From contig JALNXB010000019.1 of assembly GCA_023230585.1 (NCBI GenBank), positions 1 to 32,316 on the forward strand: DNA of 32,316 nt. The letters are read 5' to 3'. Of this stretch, positions 16,657 through 23,225 are shown one piece after another (the first letter of the stretch is position 1; each line of letters opens with the position of its first letter). Source of the DNA: a bacterium. Lineage in GTDB: Bacteria; Ratteibacteria; UBA8468; B48-G9; JAFGKM01. The translations under genes were made by a program, and so were the position numbers. The notes under the pieces are model-generated. The model saw nothing but the letters and a program-made list of their open reading frames with translations, was not told the origin of the DNA and did no database searches.

Positions 16657-17435
16657 ATGAAAATACAGAAAAACGAACAAATTATCTGGATACCTGAAGG
16701 AGTTGCAATTCTTACCGCCGGAGTAGAAGTGAAAAATAACCGAATTGAGGTGGAAATTGTTGGCTGGGGAAGCGAAGAAAAATCATGGAGCCTGGATTAC
16801 AAGGTTTTGAAAGATAACCTCACAGGCAGAGATATATGGGAACAGCTTGATAATGTGCTTTTAACTCCGTATGAACACGAAACGAGTGTTTTACTTAAGG
16901 TAGCAACAACCTGTATTGGTGGCGAAGATAGGCATTTTGATAAAATATGTAGGTTTGTTAAAGAGACACAAAAGCGCAGGATATGGGCGGTTAAAGACAT
17001 AAAAGAATCAGAAAAGGTGATAATTGGAATTCCGTCAACAAGCAATCCCTTCAGGGTCAAGGTTTTTCCATTGAGGATGGATATATTGAAAGACCGTATA
17101 AATAAACGGATGAAAATAAAGGAATCCGTAGCCGAGTGCATATATTTCCCTGTAGACTGGGATGAAAAATTTTTAAGGATGCTATTAAAGAAAAACAGGA
17201 ATCCAAGATTCTCAAAGGAAAGCAAACACGGATATGGGTTTTGAAACGACCAAGAAATGTGTCATTGAACTGCTTGGTATATGCTATGGCGGCATTTTAC
17301 ATATTGAACCCAGATATTAAAACTATTTTGAAAAGTTTAACAGAATGTGCGAGTAAGTATCGGAAGAAAGAGCTAACAACAATAGAGCAGTTGAAGAAGA
17401 ATGTAACCAGAAAAAGATTTGTGTGGGAATGGTAA
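16657..17435 (+). pseudogene. Phage terminase large subunit (GpA type), truncated and frameshifted
   Basis: The first piece (ATG 16657 to TGA 17244, 195 codons) matches the nuclease half of GpA-type terminases: I-L-T-A-G-V-E-V-K-N-N-R-I-E-V-E-I-V-G-W-G, W-S-L-D-Y, and the V-K-V-F-P-L-R-M-D-I-L-K segment. In the next frame the expected ending continues: R-I-W-V-L-K-R-P-R-N, then L-N-C-L-V-Y-A-M-A-A-F-Y-I-L, to TAA at 17433-17435. The frameshift lies near 17185-17215. The whole N-terminal packaging ATPase, normally some 300 residues, is missing; only 123 bases separate this gene from the small subunit. It therefore has both a 5' deletion and a frameshift, and is non-functional. Confidence 0.85.
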
Positions 17436-17445
17436 TACGTTGATA

Positions 17446-17484
17446 TTGCTTTTGTAGTCAAACTATGCTACAATTGTAGTCAAA
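17446..17484 (+). promoter_or_regulatory. Promoter with two direct-repeat operators for the first MNT/HEPN pair
   Basis: TTGCTT (17446-17451), a 17-base spacer and TACAAT (17469-17474). An 11-base direct repeat TTGTAGTCAAA occurs at 17452-17462, inside the spacer, and at 17474-17484, abutting the -10 box, with a 22-base period that places both copies on one face of the helix. The -10 region is also the palindrome CTACAATTGTAG. This is a good candidate for autorepression by the helix-turn-helix of the gene it drives. Confidence 0.65.
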
Positions 17485-17494
17485 AAGGAGTGCA

Positions 17495-18067
17495 ATGGAA
17501 CTATTCCAAATAACCAAGTCGAAATTAAGAACCGCACTTTTAAATCTTTATTTTATCAACCCTGAAAGGTCTTTCTATTTACGTGAACTGGAAAGGATTC
17601 TGGGTTTCACTGTCGGAAACATCCGCAGGGAACTATTGAAACTTGAAAAAAGCGGTTTGTTTAAATCTGAGAGGAAGGGGAATCAGGTTTATTATTCCTT
17701 AAATTATTCATATCCGCTGTTTCACGAGATAAAGAGCATTATTAGTAAAACATCCGGTATTTCTGTAATATTAAAAGGCGCCGTTTCGAAAATCAAGGGT
17801 ATCAAGTGCGCTTTCATCTATGGCTCGTTTGCCAAGAGTGAGGAAAGAAATGCAAGCGATGTAGATTTGTTCATACTGGGGAATGTAAGTGAATCCGATA
17901 TAATTAAATCATTAAAGCCGGTGGAGAAAAAAATCCAGAGGGAGATAAATTATACGCTTTACAGTTACAAAGAATATGCAGACAAGAAACTTGGCAAAGA
18001 CCCTTTTGTAGAGGATGTTGTCAAATGTCCCAAAATATTTCTGATTGGAGATGAAAATGAGTTATGA
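17495..18067 (+). CDS. MNT nucleotidyltransferase with N-terminal helix-turn-helix (antitoxin-like)
   Basis: A 190-residue protein. Residues 1-75 form an ArsR/MarR-like winged helix (S-F-Y-L-R-E-L-E-R-I-L-G, then G-N-Q-V-Y-Y-S-L-N). The catalytic signature of minimal nucleotidyltransferases follows: Y-G-S-F-A-K at 109-114 and S-D-V-D-L-F with Asp 122 and Asp 124. In MNT/HEPN systems the transferase modifies the HEPN toxin with AMP and so silences it, and the winged helix would control the promoter upstream. It starts at ATG 17495 behind AAGGAG. Its last codons, F-L-I-G-D-E-N-E-L, overlap and supply the ribosome site for the HEPN gene. Paralogous to the gene at 20646-20035. Confidence 0.88.
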   Translation: MELFQITKSKLRTALLNLYFINPERSFYLRELERILGFTVGNIRRELLKLEKSGLFKSERKGNQVYYSLNYSYPLFHEIKSIISKTSGISVILKGAVSKIKGIKCAFIYGSFAKSEERNASDVDLFILGNVSESDIIKSLKPVEKKIQREINYTLYSYKEYADKKLGKDPFVEDVVKCPKIFLIGDENEL

Positions 18068-18521
18068 GAAATTATTCAACGATTTCCTTGCCAGCGGATT
18101 GATAAAACGGCTCGATGTGAACTTTATTCAGATAGAAAAACTTATACAGCGAGCTCAAAAGGATTTAATTGTTGCGGAAAAGAATTTAACCATTGATGAA
18201 GAAGTGGCATATAACTACGCCTATCTTGCAATGTTAAGAAGCGGGCGGGCATTACTCTTCTTGAAAGGATTCAGGCCTTCAGATGGCCAGCAGCACAAAA
18301 CTGTAATAGATATTGCTCAAGCCATTCTGGGCAAAGAATTTGAGTTGCTTGTTGAGAAGTTTGATAAGATGCGCAGAAAAAGAAACCAGTTTACTTACGA
18401 TCCCTTTTTCCCTGTATCTCGTACCGAGTCGATTAAAGCACTGAAAACGGCAGGATATTTTGTGAAGGTAGTTTCCAATTTGATTAAAAAAGAAACCCCA
18501 AATCAACGTTTTGATTTTTGA
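18057..18521 (+). CDS. HEPN-domain protein (toxin-like partner of MNT)
   Basis: A 154-residue all-helical protein. Helix I-E-K-L-I-Q-R-A-Q-K-D-L-I-V-A-E and A-Y-N-Y-A-Y-L-A-M-L-R-S-G-R-A lead to F-D-K-M-R-R-K-R-N-Q-F-T-Y (Arg 106, 107, 109, Asn 110, Tyr 114). HepT-type toxins use R-x4-H-x-Y; here the histidine position is phenylalanine, and the paralogue has glycine, so the family signature seems to be R-x-K-R-N-x3-Y. Whether it cleaves RNA is therefore uncertain. I choose ATG 18057, with GGAG at 18047-18050 inside the transferase gene, giving an 11-base overlap with its stop. The upstream TTG at 18045 would include the ribosome site itself. Confidence 0.85.
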   Translation: MSYEKLFNDFLASGLIKRLDVNFIQIEKLIQRAQKDLIVAEKNLTIDEEVAYNYAYLAMLRSGRALLFLKGFRPSDGQQHKTVIDIAQAILGKEFELLVEKFDKMRRKRNQFTYDPFFPVSRTESIKALKTAGYFVKVVSNLIKKETPNQRFDF

Positions 18522-18737
18522 ATTATTACATACGGTTATTGGCAGATTTTTTTTAAAAGTATATTTTTTTATAGTCACGATGAAATGTATCTTTTAAAGT
18601 TCGGTTATTAATTACACCATTTATATATCTTGCTTAAAACTTTTCTCTCCCATACTTCCTTGCCTCCCTAACTATGTAAATGGAAGTTTAAGTTAAATAT
18701 GTTTTGAGGCGAAATCTCAATTCCTTTATACCTGCAA

Positions 18738-18947
18738 TTATTCAACGGTGACTTCTACGGGGAAGGAGCTAACGCCAAGTATTTTTGAAACATACAGTCT
18801 CTCTATTCCAATGATTTTACCTTTTTTATCTTTCTTAAAGATAATTCCTTCTCCGGCTTCTTCGCAAATATATTCATCCTCGGGGTTGCCAAACCATATA
18901 TCCATACTATCACTTTCTTTTTGATACTTTATAATGACTCTTTCCAT
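18738..18947 (-). CDS. DUF2283 protein (antitoxin-like)
   Basis: A 69-residue protein matching DUF2283: I-K-Y-Q-K-E-S-D-S-M-D-I-W-F, then E-G-I-I-F-K-K-D-K-K-G-K-I-I-G-I-E. Members are small beta-rich proteins that almost always follow a small DUF4258/RelE-like gene and are thought to act as its antitoxin. The start at ATG 18947 has a strong AAGGAAGGTG ribosome site. It overlaps the end of its partner by 19 bases, but that partner is truncated (next entry), so the antitoxin now stands alone. Confidence 0.85.
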   Translation of the reverse strand: MERVIIKYQKESDSMDIWFGNPEDEYICEEAGEGIIFKKDKKGKIIGIERLYVSKILGVSSFPVEVTVE

Positions 18948-19147
18948 ATTGTTTCACCTTCCTTTATTTTTTCTGTTGGGTAGCAGGTAATTATAAATCC
19001 TTCGTCATTATGTTTTACTACCACGCAATACAGTTTATCAATAGTCTTGTAATATAGAAAAACTTCTTCGTCTATTCTGCTTCGCTTTACCTCTTCAGGG
19101 GTATCTCTCTTTTGCCTTCTACCCTTAGGGAAAAAGGTAAAAGTTCC
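18929..19147 (-). pseudogene. DUF4258-like toxin partner, 5' end lost
   Basis: Upstream of and overlapping the DUF2283 gene is an open frame with the C-terminal half of its usual partner: T-P-E-E-V-K-R-S-R-I-D-E-E-V-F-L-Y-Y-K, L-Y-C-V-V-V-K-H-N-D-E-G-F-I-I-T-C-Y, and K-E-G-E-T-I-W-K. The frame is open only back to a stop at 19150-19148 and contains no ATG, GTG or TTG. The N-terminal part (in relatives an H-P-rich helix and the N-P-E-E-V turn) is replaced by sequence around 19120 that resembles the repetitive DNA at 22926-22950 (A-A-G-G-G-T-A-G-A-A-G-G-C). The toxin is thus probably disrupted by a repeat. Its family is close to the RelE/BECR fold; the exact Pfam name is uncertain. Confidence 0.65.
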
Positions 19148-19208
19148 TTATTTCTGCAAACCCGTGAGGCAGACTATCTGCTCTGAACGGTGTTTACTGA
19201 GGACTCAC

Positions 19209-19529
19209 TTAAAAAGTGACAACTTTTTCGCTTTCCTTGACTATCTCATACATATCTTTCATTGTTGATATGGGACACATCTTGGAACTTTCCTGTTCTC
19301 TTGATTTTATGCAACTGCCGCATGCGTAAATTTTTCCGCCTGCCTGTATGAATTTTTCCGCTTGTTTAACAGTATTAAATTTATCTGTACTGATTTTTTG
19401 GTACTCAACACCTTTGCCCATAAAAAAAACCTTTACCTCATCGCACTGCTCAAGAGCAAAATTTCCGTAACGTAATGCATTCCAGCATGTTTCGGCATCA
19501 TTGCTCGCAATAATAATTCCTATTTTCAT
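19209..19529 (-). CDS. DsrE-like small sulfur-relay family protein
   Basis: A 106-residue protein of the DsrE/DsrF-like fold: M-K-I-G-I-I-I-A-S-N-D at the N-terminus, W-N-A-L-R-Y-G-N-F-A-L, V-K-V-F-F-M-G-K-G-V-E, and A-G-G-K-I-Y-A-C-G-S-C-I. The C-G-S-C cysteine pair sits where DsrE-type proteins carry their persulfide cysteine, so a role in sulfur transfer or redox sensing is likely. The DsrE, DsrF and DsrH trio is not present, and solitary members are common in anaerobes. The start is ATG 19529. It reads on the same strand as the DUF2283 pair and precedes it by about 60 bases. Confidence 0.8.
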   Translation of the reverse strand: MKIGIIIASNDAETCWNALRYGNFALEQCDEVKVFFMGKGVEYQKISTDKFNTVKQAEKFIQAGGKIYACGSCIKSREQESSKMCPISTMKDMYEIVKESEKVVTF

Positions 19530-19567
19530 TTTTTCTGCCCCTTTTCAAGTCAAGATTTTTGAGAATT

Positions 19568-19616
19568 AAAGTTTCCTCTTTTTATTATTATACCTCCCGG
19601 CAATCTACCTAAAGGG
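19568..19616. repeat. 49-bp direct repeat, copy 1
   Basis: Identical over 49 bases to 20833-20881, same orientation. Read on the minus strand it encodes L-G-R-L-P-G-G-I-I-I-K-R-G-N-F of a DUF2905 protein and then departs from that family. It ends three bases before the second HEPN gene's stop codon, so the two copies bracket the second MNT/HEPN pair. Confidence 0.9.
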
Positions 19617-19619
19617 TAG

Positions 19620-20060
19620 TTAAGTGTTAAATTCTGGATGGTTGATTTTAAGCCACTCTTTTACCATATCAAGCAAGTCCTGAGCTAAAATCAGCATCTC
19701 TTTTGCTTCCTGCTCTGACACCAACCCAACTCTTTCGTAACCGCCGATATTTCGTTTCTTGCGGAAAGCATCAAACTGTTTAATCAAATCGGTTTTAACG
19801 CCCACGGTATAAGCGAGTGACTGTATAATCCTGTGATGATGAGAGTTCCTTGAAGCACGATAGCCGGAAGCAGCCAGAGCCCCAGTTGCCGCCTGTAATG
19901 CAGCGTTATAAGCAATATTTAGCCGCCAGTCAGCACTAAGTCCTGATACTTGGCAATCTTTTATATCCCGCTTGGATAATTCCAGTAAATCTTCTATTTC
20001 TTGAGAGGTTGTTTTGTGTTCGATCAGCCAACCATTATTTGCCCAATCTTTTAATGACAT
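19620..20060 (-). CDS. HEPN-domain protein (second pair)
   Basis: A 146-residue paralogue of the HEPN protein at 18057-18521. Shared marks are the start M-S at the end of the transferase gene, the A-Y-N-A-A-L-Q-A-A helix, a histidine-rich turn (H-H-H-R-I-I at 74-79), and F-D-A-F-R-K-K-R-N-I-G-G-Y (Arg 100 and 103, Asn 104, Tyr 108). The canonical HEPN histidine is absent here too. ATG 20060 has GGAG six bases upstream and overlaps the transferase gene by 26 bases. It ends right against copy 1 of the 49-bp repeat. Likely the toxin half of an MNT/HEPN module. Confidence 0.85.
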   Translation of the reverse strand: MSLKDWANNGWLIEHKTTSQEIEDLLELSKRDIKDCQVSGLSADWRLNIAYNAALQAATGALAASGYRASRNSHHHRIIQSLAYTVGVKTDLIKQFDAFRKKRNIGGYERVGLVSEQEAKEMLILAQDLLDMVKEWLKINHPEFNT

Positions 20061-20646
20061 TTTCATCTCCAATCAGAAAAATCTTCTCTCCTTCTGTGAC
20101 AGTTTTTACAAAATTATGATTTTTTGCTATTTTGATCTGAATTTCTTTAACAGGATATACTGTAGGATTGACTTCTCTGGAGAGTTCTGTTTGAGCGTCC
20201 GATAATGCGGAAGTAACCTCTGCAAAGGTTGTATCTCCAATTATCATTATATCTACATCGCTGTCGTTACGTTCAGTTCCCTGGACAAAAGAACCGTATA
20301 TAAACGCTGCTTTGATTTTTTCGGATAACGGGCTTAAGGCCTCTTTTAATATATCCGCTACTCCTACGGTTTTAATGATTAACCCTTTAAGTTCTTTGAA
20401 AACAGGGCAGTCGGTATCCGCCTGGTAGTAAACCTGATTTCCCCGAGCAGTGCGTTTAATGATACCAGAACCGGAGAGTTGTTTAAGTTCTCTTTGTGCC
20501 GCCCCTATACCAACACCGGTTTTGCGAACAATCTCTCGTAGATAAAAAAACTGGCCTGTATTTCCGTATAAAAGACCGAGAATAGCCCCGCGGGTTTTGC
20601 TGAATAAAACTGTAGAAAGGTTTTTATTTTTAAATGCTGTACTCAT
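20035..20646 (-). CDS. MNT nucleotidyltransferase with N-terminal helix-turn-helix (second pair)
   Basis: A 203-residue paralogue of the protein at 17495-18067. The winged helix (F-F-Y-L-R-E-I-V-R-K-T-G, G-N-Q-V-Y-Y-Q-A-D) occupies residues 1-80 and the nucleotidyltransferase signature is Y-G-S-F-V-Q with Gly 118-Ser 119 and S-D-V-D with Asp 130 and 132. The C-terminus has the same F-L-I-G-D-E-N tail but runs five codons further. I start it at ATG 20646: a consensus promoter ends at 20657, so the upstream start at 20688 would precede the promoter. There is no ribosome site, which implies a leaderless message with about four bases before the ATG. Probable antitoxin and autoregulator. Confidence 0.88.
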   Translation of the reverse strand: MSTAFKNKNLSTVLFSKTRGAILGLLYGNTGQFFYLREIVRKTGVGIGAAQRELKQLSGSGIIKRTARGNQVYYQADTDCPVFKELKGLIIKTVGVADILKEALSPLSEKIKAAFIYGSFVQGTERNDSDVDIMIIGDTTFAEVTSALSDAQTELSREVNPTVYPVKEIQIKIAKNHNFVKTVTEGEKIFLIGDENVIKRLGK

Positions 20647-20648
20647 TA

Positions 20649-20685
20649 TGGTTACAATTGTACCCGATTTGGTTACATCTGTCAA
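20649..20685 (-). promoter_or_regulatory. Consensus promoter with direct-repeat operators, second MNT/HEPN pair
   Basis: On the minus strand TTGACA (20685-20680), a 17-base spacer and TACAAT (20662-20657). The 8-base repeat TGTAACCA occurs in the spacer (around 20677-20670) and again over the -10/start region (20656-20649), 21 bases apart. The -10 is the palindrome TACAATTGTA, as at the first pair. The predicted start at about 20650 is four bases before ATG 20646. Confidence 0.7.
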
Positions 20686-20751
20686 CAATAACTAAAACTT
20701 ATGCCATTCATATATCCTGCTTGTAACCTTTCCTGTCCATCGGTTTTGAAA

Positions 20752-20881
20752 TTAGCGTTTCCTTAACAGGGTGAATATAATTGTCAGAACGATACTTATT
20801 ATAATACCAGTTGTCAGTGGGAAATAAAAAGCAAAGTTTCCTCTTTTTATTATTATACCTCCCGGCAATCTACCTAAAGGG
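20752..20881 (-). pseudogene. DUF2905 protein, C-terminal fragment
   Basis: The minus strand reads P-L-G-R-L-P-G-G-I-I-I-K-R-G-N-F-A-F-Y-F-P-L, continuing through a hydrophobic helix (T-T-G-I-I-I-S-I-V-L-T-I-I-F-T-L-L) to R-K-R and TAA at 20754-20752. This is the C-terminal half of DUF2905, a small two-helix membrane protein. The first helix is missing: an in-frame TAA lies just upstream. A 27-codon ORF from ATG 20953 (M-D-K-K-L-L-A-E-M-L) runs into it in another frame and is not clearly the missing half. Its first 49 bases are the direct repeat. Confidence 0.75.
20833..20881. repeat. 49-bp direct repeat, copy 2
   Basis: Identical to 19568-19616. This copy continues into the rest of the DUF2905 coding sequence and so appears to be the parent copy. 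The bases flanking the repeat on either side differ between copies. Confidence 0.9.
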
Positions 20882-20964
20882 CTGTTTTATTCCCCTTTCA
20901 ACAAATATGGAAGATAGTATAAAAAGCATCTCTGCCAACAGTTTTTTATCCATAGTTTGTAAGA

Positions 20965-21204
20965 TTATTCTGTTTGACTGCTGGGGGCAAAGTCCCAGCG
21001 TTCATCATGGTCGTCAAATACTACTTCTTTAAAATTGAAGTATTCAGGGTCAAATTTGCCACCAACCCAGCTGAGTATTGATTTATATTCTGGATGCTTG
21101 GGATTGCTTAGTATTTTCAAAAGGTTCTCATATCCGAAAATACCGCCGCAGTCCTCAGGGGGGCAGGCTCTTTTTCCTCCTGTGCACAACTTTTCTGTGT
21201 TTAT
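20965..21204 (-). pseudogene. pRiA4b ORF-3-like protein, C-terminal fragment
   Basis: The frame reads L-C-T-G-G-K-R-A-C-P-P-E-D-C-G-G-I-F-G-Y, then L-L-K-I-L-S-N-P-K-H-P-E-Y, then L-S-W-V-G-G-K-F-D-P-E-Y-F. This is the diagnostic C-terminal block of plasmid pRiA4b ORF-3-like proteins, which are normally about 180 residues or more. An in-frame stop lies a few codons upstream of 21204, and no start of the usual N-terminal beta domain is visible. The fragment could only begin at the TTG at 21189 without a ribosome site. The function of the family is unknown; it is often found on mobile DNA. Confidence 0.75.
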
Positions 21205-21467
21205 ATTTTATACTATTTGCAGGGTAAATCAAAATACGAATTGAGGCGTGTAAATTTAGACGAAAAGATATTATTGTGTTAAATTAGTATTTAGGCAAAA
21301 TTAAATTCCTTAAAAAGAAAGTTGTGTTAAAAACAGATTGGAATTGCCTCATCAAAAATCTATACGAAAAACTTTCCTAATTTTCTCTGAAGCACCCTAC
21401 CCTTTCTATTTTATTTCCACCAATAAAATAAGCGGTTAGTAAAAACGTTTAAACTGAGTTTTATCTA

Positions 21468-21722
21468 TTACTGCTCGCCTAATGATTTTATGATTGATGC
21501 AGCACCAAGCATAAGAGAATTCCAAAAATAACCAGATATTACAGATGATATTCCCAAGATGATTCCTACCCATCCATAAACCTCATAATCATATTCATTG
21601 CTTGCTATTATGAATCCAGCTATTGGTATGATAATTCCAGCAAGCCATCCCATAACTTTAAAAAAAGTTCCCCATCCAATAAAAATCTTATAAGAAATGA
21701 TTCCTTTTTTTTTCTCTTCCAT
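21468..21722 (-). CDS. Small two-helix membrane protein
   Basis: An 84-residue protein with a basic N-terminus (M-E-E-K-K-K) and two membrane segments: V-M-G-W-L-A-G-I-I-I-P-I-A-G-F-I-I-A and V-Y-G-W-V-G-I-I-L-G-I-S-S-V-I-S-G-Y-F. The loop between them (S-N-E-Y-D-Y-E) is acidic. The ribosome site GGAGGT stands seven bases before ATG 21722, which makes it a convincing gene despite its size. I recognise no family. It is monocistronic, with about 220 bases of featureless DNA downstream. Confidence 0.65.
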   Translation of the reverse strand: MEEKKKGIISYKIFIGWGTFFKVMGWLAGIIIPIAGFIIASNEYDYEVYGWVGIILGISSVISGYFWNSLMLGAASIIKSLGEQ

Positions 21723-22286
21723 TCAATTTACCTCCTTATGTTTGGATAAAATAAATAATTCTGTGGGTGTTTTATACTAATGCTGATATTAAAGCACCCC
21801 CTTTCTCTTGTGTCAAATCTTTTAACTATTATAGATCTTTGTTGTTCCATAATAGTGAAACAGTAACTAATTGTCTTCAAGGAGCATAGAAATTCTATAA
21901 GTACAGGTATATCAAATTAAGGCAAAAGTGAAAGAAAATAACAGAATTTTCAATATTGTAGATTATACGTTATAGAGTTAATACAGAGAACTGAGAGGAT
22001 AGTAGAATGAGGTAGTTGCGAAGGAACGTCTTATCTTTTCGTAATGGGTATGTACTTAGTTGTGCAGAAAAATGCTCTTTTCTTGGAGAACCTGTGTGGC
22101 TATTTATTTTTGATTTAAAGGAACTTGGAGGGATATACGCGTATTATGTTGTACCTCTTGCTGTGATAGTTTCTGCTGAGACAGGTTGAATAATTCTTTT
22201 TACGTATAATGGAGCTTGAAAAAAAATGTTATGAATAACTAATGCAAAAATATAGAGGTGGTTTGGCAGTTTAAACCAGTTTTATC
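21723..22286. other. Intergenic region with one short coding-like frame
   Basis: On the plus strand a 57-codon frame runs from TTG 22016 to TGA 22189. It contains F-L-G-E-P-V-W-L-F-I-F-D-L-K-E-L-G-G and A-Y-Y-V-V-P-L-A-V-I-V-S-A-E-T-G, which looks like part of a membrane or secreted protein. There is no good ribosome site and I recognise no family. The rest of the region shows nothing I can name. Confidence 0.35.
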
Positions 22287-22508
22287 TTAACCCATATAGG
22301 TTAATTTAACCATATCTCCCGAGGCGATACTGAGTGTTACGGTTACGCTTCCGTTTGCTTTTGCATATTCTAAATCCTCTTCTCTTACTGCAGGATAAGA
22401 ATTTAAAATCTGTCCAGCGCTCATATCCCCAAGATAATCAGATTCTATATGTCCATCCATCGGGTCAAAAAAAGTATAAATTACTTCAAATTTCTCGTAT
22501 CTGTTCAT
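22287..22508 (-). CDS. Small hypothetical protein
   Basis: A 73-residue acidic protein starting M-N-R-Y-E-K-F-E-V-I-Y-T-F-F-D. The middle (A-G-Q-I-L-N-S-Y-P-A-V-R-E-E-D-L-E-Y-A-K-A-N-G) faintly recalls DUF433-type small proteins, in which an I-L-x-x-Y-P-x-L motif is conserved, but the match is too weak to name. The ribosome site GGAG precedes ATG 22508 at normal spacing, which is the main support for a real gene. No signal peptide or membrane segment. Confidence 0.6.
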   Translation of the reverse strand: MNRYEKFEVIYTFFDPMDGHIESDYLGDMSAGQILNSYPAVREEDLEYAKANGSVTVTLSIASGDMVKLTYMG

Positions 22509-22679
22509 ATTTTTCTCCGTTCTACTTTTACATAGAACCTATTTAAATAATACTTTCGTTTAAGTGAACATATTTAAACCACATAAATCAAGGGAGGTTG
22601 GTATCTAATTTAAGTTAAATTCTACTTGACAACCATATCACATAACCTGTAAATAGTCAAATTTAATTGTTATACTTTT

Positions 22680-23215
22680 TTTCATCCTGAATTTGTTTCA
22701 GTAACCTTGCCTTGTCGCCGTTTTGTGGCGTTGCGAGGAGCGTTTTATTTCATAGTTTTCATAGGAATTGCGACGTGGTAATCCTCGTCTTTATCCCCAC
22801 TATTGTTTTTATCCTTGCTTTTGTCCCCTAATCCACGTAACAGGAGTAGCAAAAGTGAGATTCAGGATCAAGTCCGGAATGACATATAGGAGCAAAGATA
22901 ACTGACCCCCTCATCCTAGATCCTTCTCCCCCAAGGGTAGAAGGCGAAAGCAGGGGCATTCCTTTTCCGCCTACGGCGAGATTGCCACGCCAAAAAATGG
23001 CTCGCAAAGACGGAATGGGGGGTAACGTATAAAAACAAAGGCGTAAAGCAAAAGCCCCTCCACCTACGCTAAAATGCAAGCTTCGGCGGATAAACCTCAT
23101 CCCATTATTAATCTCTTTGCAAACTCTTGGGGACTTACTACCCCAAACATCCCCTTAGGGAGAGAAGGTAAAGAGAGGGAGTGAGTAAATAACACCCCAT
23201 ACTTTTTTTTCCGTC
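22680..23215. repeat. Mosaic of dispersed intergenic repeats
   Basis: A gene-free stretch made of repeat-like blocks: a CCGGAATGACA segment near 22873, an AAGGGTAGAAGGC block near 22933 also seen near 19120, a 17-base AAAGACGGAATGGGGGG at 23006-23022 repeated at 25206-25222, the 25-base element at 23062-23086 repeated inverted at 25145-25169, and a 20-base block at 23183-23202 repeated at 28638-28657. The open frame on the minus strand here is low-complexity and I do not call it a gene. Confidence 0.7.
23062..23086 (+). repeat. Dispersed repeat element, copy A
   Basis: This 25-base element matches the reverse complement of 25145-25169 with one mismatch. A degenerate third copy in the same orientation as A lies at 27786-27819, with 27 of 34 positions shared when the match is extended to 23095. 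Confidence 0.75.
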
Positions 23216-23225
23216 TATGGCGGTT

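Noticed and set aside
19568..19616. 49-bp repeat as a transposon target-site duplication
   Set aside because: It is far longer than usual target duplications, and part of the DUF2905 gene lies inside the bracketed segment, so recombination at homologous sequence fits better.
22680..23215. Possible CRISPR array or protein-coding gene in the repeat-rich stretch
   Set aside because: The repeats are of different kinds, occur once each here and are not regularly spaced; the open frame is made of repeat DNA and has no ribosome site.
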